From Eubacterium sp. (GTDB lineage: Bacteria > Bacillota > Clostridia > Lachnospirales > Lachnospiraceae): a DNA stretch of 64,000 nucleotides. The notes under the pieces are model-generated. The model ran no database searches and was not told where the DNA came from. It saw only the letters and a list, made by a program, of their open reading frames with translations. Shown here piece by piece: positions 36,331-44,502 of this stretch; positions within the stretch are counted from its first letter, which is position 1; each line of letters starts with the position of its first letter. The stretch is taken from the NCBI GenBank assembly GCA_021769425.1, contig JAETSX010000049.1, positions 1 to 64,000 on the forward strand. The letters run 5' to 3'. The translations under genes and the position numbers were made by a program.

Positions 36331-36696
36331 TTATTCCTTTGCGGCTGAAATCTCAGCTTCAACCTCTTCCTTTGCAATTTCAAGCCAACTGTCAACTTCT
36401 CCTAAGCTTTTAATTACTTCGTCATACTCTTCATCTGTAGCATCCTCGTTCTCTTCTATTGCATCTTTACACTCATTCAGCGTTGCTGACATTTCCTGGA
36501 ATACTCCAATCAATTCGTCATCAATCGCATCCGAGTTTTCATTAATTAAATCTGCTACCTCATTAAATGCATCGCTGGTTTTATTAAAGGCTTCTTTTGT
36601 CTCCTCTCTCTTTTCATTTTCTCCGCATCCTGACAAACAAAACATCAAAGCAAAAACCATAATTGTATACATAATTGTTGTAATTGTTTTCTTCAT
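36331..36696 (-). CDS. small helical lipoprotein
   Basis: 121 residues. Signal peptide with lipobox LSGC (Cys about 24), then an acidic, entirely helical domain (FNEVADLINENSDAIDDEL...). No family recognised. It sits between the SPFH and zinc-ribbon genes; in Bacillus the equivalent cluster contains pspA instead. RBS AAAGGAG. Confidence 0.8.
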   Translation of the reverse strand: MKKTITTIMYTIMVFALMFCLSGCGENEKREETKEAFNKTSDAFNEVADLINENSDAIDDELIGVFQEMSATLNECKDAIEENEDATDEEYDEVIKSLGEVDSWLEIAKEEVEAEISAAKE

Positions 36697-36727
36697 AAGT
36701 TAAAATCTCCTTTTCGTAATTCACATT

Positions 36728-38050
36728 TTATTTCCTGTCATTTTCATCAAACACATCTCCGCATTCCGGACAGAATTTAGGCGGATGCGCAGGATCTTCC
36801 GGCTCCCATCCGCATTTATCACAGCGATACAAAGGCGCGCCTTCCGGTTTTTTAGTTCCGCAGTTCTGACAGAATTTTCCTTTATTCACTGCCCCGCAGG
36901 AACAGATCCAGCCGCCTTGATCCACAGGTTTTTTAGAGCCGCATTCCGGGCAGAATTTACCAGATGCTGTTGCTCCGCAGGAACAGGTCCACTCACCTGC
37001 CGGCGCTGGCTGCTGCTGCACTTGCTGAGGCTGCTGCACTTGCTGCTGTCCCATGGCAAACAAATTCTGTGCATTTGCGCCGCCTGCATTCATGGCCATT
37101 CCCATTCCCATAAATCCTGTCATCGCTCCGGAAGAATTAGAAGCCGCCGCTTTCATGGCGTCAGCCTGTGCACCTACTAATGTTGCGCCCGCCATGTTGG
37201 CATTCTGTAAAACAGCCGTACGCTGAAGCTGCTTGATCATCTCTGCATCTTCATCCGGCAGAGTCACTGAACCAAGAGCAATGCTCACCACTTTCAGCCC
37301 CCGCAGTTCTCCCCATTTTGCCGAAAGAGCCTTATTCATAGCTTCTTCTAATTCCGTATTATGGGAAACAATCTGGTTGGGGCGCAGTTCCAAATCAGAA
37401 AGCCTTCCAAATGCAGGCTGCAGTGCACTGATAAATTCTGTTTTCAGCTGGCTGTCTAATTCATCCCTCACATAATCCTGCTCCACATTGCCGCAGACAT
37501 TGGCGTAAAACAGCAGCGGATCTGCAATTTTGTAAGAATAAACGCCGGAACAGCGGACAGAAACATCCACATCCAAACCAATCTTGGAATCCACTGCACG
37601 GAAAGGAATGGGATTGGGCGTTCCGAATTTATTACCTATCAATTCCTTTGTATTGAAGTAATACACTCTTTGATCTTTCCCGGTATCACCGCCGAAAGTA
37701 AAGCGCTTTCCTACTGTCTTAAAAGTTTCCTTTATGCTTTCCCCCAGGCTTCCGGCAAAAATACTCGGCTCTGTGGAAGCGTCAAATCTGAACTCACCAG
37801 GTTCTGCACAGACCTCCACAACTTTCCCCTGTTCCACAATCATCATACATTGGCCGTCAGCCACAGCAATGACGCTTCCGTTAGAAATCACGTTATCGCT
37901 CCCTTTTGTGTTTGAAGAACGGGAACCTGTGCGCTTTTTGCCTTTTGTAACCATAACATTTTTTTCCATTGCCTCACAGTAGAAAAATTCTTTCCACTGA
38001 TCTGCAAGGGTTCCCCCCAACGCACCTGCTCCTGCTTTTATCAGTCCCAT
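36728..38050 (-). CDS. SPFH-domain protein with C-terminal zinc ribbons (YdjI-like)
   Basis: 440 residues. Residues about 50-290 are an SPFH/band-7 domain of the 'virion core protein' type (NGSVIAVADGQCMMIVEQGKV, VDVSVRCSGVYSYKIADPLLF, GLKVVSIALGSVTLPDEDAEM). A Gln/Pro-rich linker (about 335-352) leads to three zinc ribbons (WTCSCGATASGKFCPECG, WICSCGAVNKGKFCQNCG, YRCDKCGWEPE...FCPECG). B. subtilis YdjI has this layout and works at the membrane with YdjG/H and PspA. First gene of the cluster; RBS AAAGGAG. Confidence 0.82.
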   Translation of the reverse strand: MGLIKAGAGALGGTLADQWKEFFYCEAMEKNVMVTKGKKRTGSRSSNTKGSDNVISNGSVIAVADGQCMMIVEQGKVVEVCAEPGEFRFDASTEPSIFAGSLGESIKETFKTVGKRFTFGGDTGKDQRVYYFNTKELIGNKFGTPNPIPFRAVDSKIGLDVDVSVRCSGVYSYKIADPLLFYANVCGNVEQDYVRDELDSQLKTEFISALQPAFGRLSDLELRPNQIVSHNTELEEAMNKALSAKWGELRGLKVVSIALGSVTLPDEDAEMIKQLQRTAVLQNANMAGATLVGAQADAMKAAASNSSGAMTGFMGMGMAMNAGGANAQNLFAMGQQQVQQPQQVQQQPAPAGEWTCSCGATASGKFCPECGSKKPVDQGGWICSCGAVNKGKFCQNCGTKKPEGAPLYRCDKCGWEPEDPAHPPKFCPECGDVFDENDRK

Positions 38051-38211
38051 AATGTAAACTCCTTTCTGTTTAAATCTTTATATGTAAAAAAACTACTTCC
38101 AAAACTGAATATGACATATACCGGCGAGACAAATGCTTAACCGCCAAATTCCCGCTCTTTTAGGACGAATGGCCGTCTTTCATTGATTCAGAAATTATTC
38201 CGAATCAGATC

Positions 38212-39480
38212 TTATAATGAAACACGCAAAATAAATCTGCCGTCTTTCACAGAAAAAGCATAGATTCCGTCATAACGCTCTACAATTGCGCAAATACTTC
38301 GTACGCCCATCCCATGCCCCGGAAGATCAGTAACCGGAATTTCATTTTCAAAGAAAATATCCTCTTCACAGGTATTGATAATCTGCAGAAATATTTTTCC
38401 TTTTATTTCAAATGCTGAGACTTCAATCGCTGCGTATAATCCCTTATTTTTTAATTTCTGGCAGGCATGCAATGCATTTTCCAGCCCATTGGACAAAAGT
38501 ACGCAAAAATCACTTTCGGAAACAGTAATGATTTTGGGAATCCTCACGTCGATTTTAATCGGTATCCCGTCATCTCTGGCCCGTCCTGCAAAAGAAGAGA
38601 AAATTAAATTTACCGTTTCATTTTCACAAAAGGCCGTTACTTTACCTTCCTCAATATCTGAATAAATTTCACGCATATAACTTTGCGCCTGCTCCAGCCG
38701 GCCATTCTCAATACAGGAAGAAATGTACTGAATATGATGACGCAAATCATGACGGTAAATTCTGGTTTTCTCCTGAGATTCCCGCAAAGCTTCAATTTCA
38801 CGGACAACCTGCGCTAATTGCAGATTGAGGCTTTTCTGTGTCTGTTCTAACCGGCTGCGGACCCGTTCTGCTTCCGAAGTGTAGGACAAAAATATTAAAT
38901 ATGCGATACTGCACACAAAGGGCATAAATTCCACTGCAGCCTCAACGCCTTCCGACAGCCAGTTGGTATAAATACGCGTTATATAATCAAAACCATAATA
39001 TAATGCCGGCACCAAGCCAAACTGGCACTGCTGCAAAAAGGTACAATGCGAAATAGAACGCACTGACGGCCCAATAAATTTTATCAAAATCCATAAAAGA
39101 GGAAACGTTATCATCAGTTCCGCAGCATTTTGCATAAGAGATCCCCCTGAAAATGCAGCAACAGCCAGCAAAGCCAGCCACCGGCGAAGCTGGCAGCAAA
39201 GATAAGCTGTCAAAACTGAAACAACTGACCAAAGGTATTTCTTGCTGAAGGCGCAAATTGTCACCGTTAATGGAATATGCGTAATAAAAGGATAAACTTC
39301 CTCGATAATATCTGAATCTACAAAGAAATAAATAATTCCCTGAAATATTAAAATCCCTGCCATACTTGCTGCCATAACAAAACGTTTTTGCCATGTCCAG
39401 TTAATATCACAAAACGCTGCAGACAATACCATGCCAAAAATGCCTACAGAAATAAGATTCATAAGAGCTATGCCGCTCAC
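38212..39480 (-). CDS. AgrC-like GHKL sensor histidine kinase
   Basis: 422 residues. Six or seven membrane helices over residues 1-200, a coiled coil (about 205-235), the phospho-His in RIYRHDLRHHIQYI (about 243) and a GHKL ATPase domain with LLSNGLENALHACQ (N-box) and DLPGHGMGVRSICAIVERY (G-box) near the end. The type commonly senses peptides. It begins with GTG overlapping the LytTR stop (GTGA), so the pair is translationally coupled. No precursor peptide gene is visible nearby. Confidence 0.88.
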   Translation of the reverse strand: MSGIALMNLISVGIFGMVLSAAFCDINWTWQKRFVMAASMAGILIFQGIIYFFVDSDIIEEVYPFITHIPLTVTICAFSKKYLWSVVSVLTAYLCCQLRRWLALLAVAAFSGGSLMQNAAELMITFPLLWILIKFIGPSVRSISHCTFLQQCQFGLVPALYYGFDYITRIYTNWLSEGVEAAVEFMPFVCSIAYLIFLSYTSEAERVRSRLEQTQKSLNLQLAQVVREIEALRESQEKTRIYRHDLRHHIQYISSCIENGRLEQAQSYMREIYSDIEEGKVTAFCENETVNLIFSSFAGRARDDGIPIKIDVRIPKIITVSESDFCVLLSNGLENALHACQKLKNKGLYAAIEVSAFEIKGKIFLQIINTCEEDIFFENEIPVTDLPGHGMGVRSICAIVERYDGIYAFSVKDGRFILRVSL

Positions 39481-39842
39481 AACAGAAATACCTTCTCTCT
39501 GTTAAACGCATATTCCAGATAGTGATTTTTAATTTCAGAATATTTTCCATGGGGAATAGGAATTTCTGCATGATCATCCATTACAATTGCCTTACAGGAA
39601 ATATTTTGAATATATTCCATATTGATTAAATATGACCGATTAGGACGTATAAAGTTTTCATATGCCAGAAGTTTCCGATATAATTCATCCATACTTCCCG
39701 TACTTTCCAAAACTTTTTCATTTTCCAAATGAAAAAATAATCTGCGCCTTCCTGCTTCACAGTACGCCAGCTTTTCCAAATTGATCCGTGTAATGCCTTC
39801 TTTACAATGAAGGATCAAACTGTACCTTTCTATATTAATCAT
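39477..39842 (-). CDS. LytTR DNA-binding protein without a receiver domain
   Basis: 121 residues, all LytTR domain: ITRINLEKLAYCEAGRRRLFFH, STGSMDELYRKL, FIRPNRSYLINMEYIQNI and IPIPHGKYSEIK. An AgrA-type partner would have a REC domain of about 120 residues in front; none is encoded, and upstream is non-coding promoter sequence. Coupled to the AgrC-like kinase gene, it may be controlled without phosphotransfer or by another receiver. Confidence 0.88.
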   Translation of the reverse strand: MINIERYSLILHCKEGITRINLEKLAYCEAGRRRLFFHLENEKVLESTGSMDELYRKLLAYENFIRPNRSYLINMEYIQNISCKAIVMDDHAEIPIPHGKYSEIKNHYLEYAFNREKVFLL

Positions 39843-39895
39843 AGGATCTTAACCCTTTTTCCATTTTTATCCCATTTTCGCCCGGCATTATTCCC

Positions 39896-39924
39896 TTGAC
39901 ATCACAATTGATACTTATTAAAAT
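39896..39924 (+). promoter_or_regulatory. promoter of the surface-protein gene
   Basis: TTGACA (39896-39901), 17 bp, TAAAAT (39919-39924) on the plus strand, giving a leader of about 140 nt. It lies in the divergent region shared with the LytTR gene, so that regulator may act here. Confidence 0.65.
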
Positions 39925-40067
39925 ATATAGAATAGACTAAGATCTCCGGGCGAAGCTGGAATATGATAAAGAATATAACAGAATAAGATTCCAAAACCGC
40001 TCACAGCGCAAAATGCTTCTGAAACTGCGCGAATGGTAACTTTAACTTAACGATAAATCTATTTAAA

Positions 40068-42332
40068 ATGGAACGCATACCTATGAAAATGAAACAAAAA
40101 CTTGCAGCGGCGCTGGCAGTTCTGCTGCTGATATCAAACAGCATGCCGTCCCTTGCAGAAACATCAAAGCAAATGCCCAAAGAATCAGTAACAACGCCGG
40201 ACAATGCTCTGATATCTGACGACGCATTACAGCGTATGTCTATCGTCACAGCAGACGAAGCCGATATGTCAACTCCCGGTTCACAGTGCGTTCCTATTGT
40301 CGCAGCAGATGAAACGGATACGACAACTCCTGGATCACAGCGTGTTCCTATTGTCACAGCAGATAAAACGGATATGACAACTCCCGAATCACAGCGCGTT
40401 TCTATTGTCACAGCAGATGAAGCCGATATGTCAGCCCCCGGGGAAGCGCCCGCATTTTCCGCCAAAGTCACCCTTTCTCCCCAAGGATATATTGCAGAAG
40501 GCTCTTTTAAGGAATTCCCGCCTGACATCAGCCTGGTTCAGCCGCTGTACTCACTGGATGGAAAAAACTGGCAGACCTGTGAAAGAAACTGGTACCTGCT
40601 CCTGCCGGAACACATGGACAATGAAGTAACGGTGAAAAAACTGCAAAACCAGCCCTGCCTTTATGAAAACCAGGAACCCTTAAAAAGTTACATTGCTAAA
40701 GAATTAGATTGTTTTTACCTGAAACTGCGTCTGACAAGAGAAAACGGCATTACTTATGAAAGCCAGACAGCAGTAATTAAACGGGACGGCCCAAAGCCGC
40801 TTCCGGAAGAATATCAGCTTGTGGCCAAGTTTCCTCCTTCCATGCTGGTACGAAAATTCAGACCTTACGTCTGCTATGGCAGATATCAGATCACTATAAG
40901 TGAAAATTCCACGCCGGAAGAAGTTTCTGCATTTCTTCCTGATACTCTTCCCATTGAGATACAGATCTTTCATGAAAATAATAATGTCGCACGAGGCGCT
41001 GTAGACTGCCCTGTTACATGGAAACCTCTTTCATTGCCGGAACTCACTGCAGGTGAAAGCATAACCATTATAGACGCGGCAGAAGAGATTGTGGTTCCAA
41101 ATGGAGCTATCATTGATACGCCGGCAGGTATTTTTCAATTAGAGGAACCGTTGAGCATTAGAGAACTTGAGCTATCCGATGAAATCAGGCTGGTCTTAAA
41201 CGTCATTTCAGAAAATGAAAATCCCACCGGTGCATTAATCCAAAATAACACCGGATTGGAGGCGTCTTTTTATCTGAAACCCACGGGTGCAGCGGCTATC
41301 CGGGCATATACACTGGCAGAAGGAGAAACAGAATGGACAGAACTGACCGATGTGTCACTCCTGGAGACAGTAAACGCCCAGCCTTCCACTGCCAACAGCA
41401 GCCATGCCCTCTTATTAAAGAAAACCCAGGAACCCTACCGTTCTTATCTGGAAGCAGAAGCAGCGGGAGACGAGCCCGTTCCTTTCCTCATCGGATTGAA
41501 AATTGAAGGCGGCATTTATGATGGCAGACAGGTGATACTTCCATGGCCCAAATCCTATCATATTCCTGTGCATCTGCCGGTTCTTGGCGGCTCCGGAGGG
41601 AATGAAGGCAATGCCGGATCTGATAATAAGAACGACAGCACAACAGAAGGACAACGGCCCAATCTTCCCAAAGAACCTAGAGATAATTCCGGCGGACAGC
41701 AGACACAGCCTCCCCTTAATTCGGAAGACAACTCCGGCGGACAGCAGACGCAGCCTCCTTTGAATTCAGAAGACAGCTCCGGCGGACAGCAGACACAGCC
41801 CCCTCTGAATTCAGAGGATAATATGGGTGGAACTCATACAGATTCTTCTCAGAACACAAACAATAATGCAAACGGATCGCAAATTAATCCTCCTCTGAAT
41901 ATAGAAGATAGCAAAATTAAAATGCCGGATCTGATGCGCAGACTAACCGATATGATATTGAATGCTGAAAACCAGCAGCCTTTCAGAAAAAACTACATAC
42001 CGGAAGGCCCTTCCGTCTCTCCGCAGCCTTTTATGGCAATACCAAATGTGGCAAGAATTAAACCCGGCAGAAATAATCTTTCAGTCCTTGCTGCAGGAAC
42101 TGCCGAACCTGATATCCAAACAGAGAATCCTGCGCCCTATATTCTTTATGCAGAAGCAAAAATGCCTGACTTTTCGGTTTTGTCCGAACAGGAAGATAAG
42201 ACTATACTAACAGAAAAACCGGACCGCAGCAGAAAAACCGGATATCACAAACTTTTTCTCCTGATTGCGGCAGCAGTTCTGGTCGGCATTTGTATTGCCC
42301 CTGCTATCAGTAAAAAAGTAAAACGAAGATAA
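40068..42332 (+). CDS. cell-surface protein with repeats and C-terminal membrane anchor
   Basis: 754 residues from the first ATG, or 749 from the ATG at 40083, which gives a cleaner signal peptide (KMKQKLAAALAVLLLISNS...LAE). Four 18-residue repeats (IVTADETDMTTPGSQR-like, about 55-125) precede a beta-rich body (about 130-515). Next come three 16-residue repeats (SGGQQTQPPLNSED) and a final membrane helix with a basic tail (HKLFLLIAAAVLVGICIAPA, KKVKRR). There is no LPXTG. No enzyme family recognised. Divergent from the LytTR/AgrC-like pair. The ribosome site is weak for both starts. The TAA stop sits at the edge of the MITE that follows. Confidence 0.75.
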   Translation: MERIPMKMKQKLAAALAVLLLISNSMPSLAETSKQMPKESVTTPDNALISDDALQRMSIVTADEADMSTPGSQCVPIVAADETDTTTPGSQRVPIVTADKTDMTTPESQRVSIVTADEADMSAPGEAPAFSAKVTLSPQGYIAEGSFKEFPPDISLVQPLYSLDGKNWQTCERNWYLLLPEHMDNEVTVKKLQNQPCLYENQEPLKSYIAKELDCFYLKLRLTRENGITYESQTAVIKRDGPKPLPEEYQLVAKFPPSMLVRKFRPYVCYGRYQITISENSTPEEVSAFLPDTLPIEIQIFHENNNVARGAVDCPVTWKPLSLPELTAGESITIIDAAEEIVVPNGAIIDTPAGIFQLEEPLSIRELELSDEIRLVLNVISENENPTGALIQNNTGLEASFYLKPTGAAAIRAYTLAEGETEWTELTDVSLLETVNAQPSTANSSHALLLKKTQEPYRSYLEAEAAGDEPVPFLIGLKIEGGIYDGRQVILPWPKSYHIPVHLPVLGGSGGNEGNAGSDNKNDSTTEGQRPNLPKEPRDNSGGQQTQPPLNSEDNSGGQQTQPPLNSEDSSGGQQTQPPLNSEDNMGGTHTDSSQNTNNNANGSQINPPLNIEDSKIKMPDLMRRLTDMILNAENQQPFRKNYIPEGPSVSPQPFMAIPNVARIKPGRNNLSVLAAGTAEPDIQTENPAPYILYAEAKMPDFSVLSEQEDKTILTEKPDRSRKTGYHKLFLLIAAAVLVGICIAPAISKKVKRR
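40231..40440 (+). repeat. 54-bp tandem repeats in the surface-protein gene
   Basis: Four degenerate 54-bp units encoding an 18-residue motif (V/S-P-IVTADETDMTTPGSQR). Third-position differences show an older expansion than in the LRR gene. Confidence 0.8.
41684..41827 (+). repeat. 48-bp tandem repeats in the surface-protein gene
   Basis: Three near-identical 48-bp units encoding SGGQQTQPPLNSED plus two linker residues, in a Pro/Gln-rich wall-spanning region. Confidence 0.85.
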
Positions 42333-42472
42333 TTTTTCATATGCAAGGCGGAGGAATGAGGCGTAGCGGTGGCTACGTCGATTGATGAGGGTCTGCCCCG
42401 CTTTATCGGGCACAACGCAGCAGATGGAAACTTAGACAAGTGAAAGGTACGGTTAATTAGTGTGGGTTATAC
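42333..42472 (+). mobile_element. truncated MITE, family 1
   Basis: Homologous, in inverted orientation, to the complete element at 62230-62394. It shares CATATGCAAGGCGGAGGAAT, the core GGCGTAGCGGTGGCTACG, CAACGCAGCAGATGG, and the terminal repeat GTGAAAGGTACGGTTAAT...GGTTATACTAG. The distal terminal repeat is missing and a segment of about 27 bp (GGGTCTGCCCCGCTTTATCG region) is inserted. Confidence 0.8.
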
Positions 42473-42545
42473 TAGTGTACTGTCTGTATTATATCTGGCG
42501 AATGGACAAGGAGGTCTGGCTGAATATAATGCAGACAGTACACTA
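42473..42545. mobile_element. 73-bp MITE, family 2
   Basis: Inverted ends TAGTGTACTGTCTG and CAGACAGTACACTA, extending inward through ATTATAT/ATATAAT. The interior is short (CTGGCGAATGGACAAGGAGG region). A longer copy with the same ends is at 62391-62554. Its last three bases (42543-42545) are the stop codon of the adjacent kinase gene. Confidence 0.85.
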
Positions 42546-44456
42546 GATATTTTGCGGAAATTCCATAGTAAATTTTGTGCCTTCTCCCACAGCAGACCAT
42601 ACGCCGATGGTACCGCCCAGTTCCGCCACAATACTGTGCACAATATACAATCCCAGCCCCGTGCCCGTGTCCCTGTTCTTTTCCCCCACATAGAACCGCT
42701 GAAAAATAAAAGGCAGTTCTTCTTCGGGAATTCCGCAGCCGGAATCTTCCACATCCACATAAATTTTATCCCGATCAATCCGACCGGATACCCGGATATT
42801 TCCTTCACGGGGCGTGGCTTTCAGCGCATTGTAAATAAGATTTTCAAAAAGAATATTAAGCTTTTCCGGCTGCGCTTTCAAAAAACCATCCTGTTTTGGT
42901 TGTTCCACAAAAAAATACACAGACCGAACTTCCGCTTCTCCGTGATATGCGGCATAAATCTCTGACAGCATTTCCTTAAGGGATATCCGAACCGGTTCTT
43001 CTTTGATTCTGTCCAGAGCATTAATTTCGGAAAGCCCCTGAAGCCTTCTGGCCATTTCCCACTGCTTTGCTTCCGCCTGATCAAGATAACCCTGCAGTTC
43101 CATATCCACTCCCATGCCGCTTTTCCGAATTGCTTTAATAAAAGACTGGGTAGCAAATACCGGCGCTTTTAAATCATGAGCCACATCAGAAAAAAATGCT
43201 TTGCGTTCCTCCAACAGCTGAGTGACCTCCTCCGTACGCATTTTCACCTGTTCTTCCAGATGATTGGTAAGAGCATCATTTTCCCTTAACACACGGCGGC
43301 TGCGCAATACCATCATAACGCCAAACACCGCCACCAGCAAAAGACCGCACCATTCAAACTGCCAGAAAAAACGAATTGGTTCAAAAAGATTGGAAAAGAA
43401 AAGATTGACAATCAACCCCATTCCAAACACAGAACAGCCTGTCTTTGTTGCACAGCTTTCCAGACTTTGATCTGCAATCCCCCGCGAAGCAAAAAAGGCA
43501 GCGCCGCAAAAAGTAAACACATAATAAATATCTGTCAGTTTTCCATGGAAAAAAACCGCCCATGAAAATACCGGAATCAGCAGGCACAAAATTAATAATA
43601 TCAGCGGCCAAATCAGCAGAACCATCCTCACCCACTTCCATATTTTTCCACCGGGAGATCCGGATGCAAGAACCGTAAGCTGCACCACACAAAAACACAG
43701 GCCGTAAAATGCCAGATTCTGTGCCAGAAACCAATACTGCGCTCCAGGCATGGCAAAAAGCTGTACAAAATACCGAAACATATAAAGCGCATAACAACAG
43801 CATAAGAGTCCGAACCAACGATTGATGCTTCCCCCTGTCTGCCACAGAAAAAGAGTAAATGCTGCCAAAGTCAGCGGAAGCAAAAAAGCCAATGCATAGA
43901 CAAAATTCCGGATACCGGCCACCTGCAGCAATGTTTCGGCCGTGCTGAGCGCAGGCGGAAAATACATTCCGCTGTAATATCCCAGTTTGGATGAAGTTTC
44001 CACACGCAAAACATGGTCTCCCGGCTCCAACAAAAAAGTAATGCGCCCATTTCCCATCCCCCGGGCAAACAGCTCTTCGTCCAAAAAAATAGCATATTGA
44101 AAAGAAAGCTGCGGAAAATCCACTGATACAATCCGAGGCTCACCTTCATACCGCAGAGTCAATTGATAAGATGCCTGGCCGTGCGGCGAAACTGACAAAT
44201 CCCCTCGCTGAAGATTTGAAAATTCTCCAATATAAGTAGGCTGATTCTTTACATTCTCATCCGTAAGCAGCCAGCCGTCAATCAAAAAAACAGGGTTCTG
44301 CCTTTCTAAATCCTTTTCCCGCAAAGTTATGACACCTGATTTTCCGTAAGGAGGCGGCGTTTGATATTTATTATCCGTATAAAAAAGCAGACAAAAAAAG
44401 ACCGCCAACAAAATCAAAACAACCAACTGCTGCAGCCAGGCTCCCTGTCGTTTCAT
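42543..44456 (-). CDS. 7TM sensor histidine kinase
   Basis: About 637 residues. A first membrane helix (about 10-28), an extracytoplasmic jelly-roll-like domain (about 50-180, IFLDEELFARGMGNGRITFLL), seven membrane helices (about 190-380, 7TMR-DISM-like), a coiled coil, HisKA with FFSDVAHDLKAPVFATQSF (phospho-His about 440), and HATPase with LIYNALKATP, VEDSGCGIPEEELPF and GTGLGLYIVHSIVAELGG. The start at 44456 has GGAGG 5 nt upstream. It is 46 bp downstream of the four-domain regulator. The stop codon lies within the MITE, so the native C-terminus may have been altered. Confidence 0.87.
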   Translation of the reverse strand: MKRQGAWLQQLVVLILLAVFFCLLFYTDNKYQTPPPYGKSGVITLREKDLERQNPVFLIDGWLLTDENVKNQPTYIGEFSNLQRGDLSVSPHGQASYQLTLRYEGEPRIVSVDFPQLSFQYAIFLDEELFARGMGNGRITFLLEPGDHVLRVETSSKLGYYSGMYFPPALSTAETLLQVAGIRNFVYALAFLLPLTLAAFTLFLWQTGGSINRWFGLLCCCYALYMFRYFVQLFAMPGAQYWFLAQNLAFYGLCFCVVQLTVLASGSPGGKIWKWVRMVLLIWPLILLILCLLIPVFSWAVFFHGKLTDIYYVFTFCGAAFFASRGIADQSLESCATKTGCSVFGMGLIVNLFFSNLFEPIRFFWQFEWCGLLLVAVFGVMMVLRSRRVLRENDALTNHLEEQVKMRTEEVTQLLEERKAFFSDVAHDLKAPVFATQSFIKAIRKSGMGVDMELQGYLDQAEAKQWEMARRLQGLSEINALDRIKEEPVRISLKEMLSEIYAAYHGEAEVRSVYFFVEQPKQDGFLKAQPEKLNILFENLIYNALKATPREGNIRVSGRIDRDKIYVDVEDSGCGIPEEELPFIFQRFYVGEKNRDTGTGLGLYIVHSIVAELGGTIGVWSAVGEGTKFTMEFPQNI

Positions 44457-44502
44457 ATGCACCTCCAAATATTACTTTTTTATTTCACTGCAGGAGCAGC
44501 CA

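Noticed and set aside
38130-38200. possible fourth copy of the GGCCATGCGGCCCGC repeat
   Set aside because: Only CTTAACC and ATGGCCGTCTTT fragments agree; the GC-rich centre is missing.
39843-40067. signal-peptide precursor gene for the AgrC-like kinase
   Set aside because: No short frame with a ribosome site and no AgrB-type protease gene in the neighbourhood.
40001-40528. minus-strand open frame across the surface-protein start
   Set aside because: Its repetitive Ala/Ser/Val content is a reflection of the 54-bp repeats on the other strand.
42420-42470. MITE terminal repeat GTGAAAGGTACGGTTAAT as another operator of the OmpR-type regulator
   Set aside because: It resembles GTAAAGGTTCGGTAAAG only loosely, lacks the second half-site spacing and has no -10 at the defined distance.
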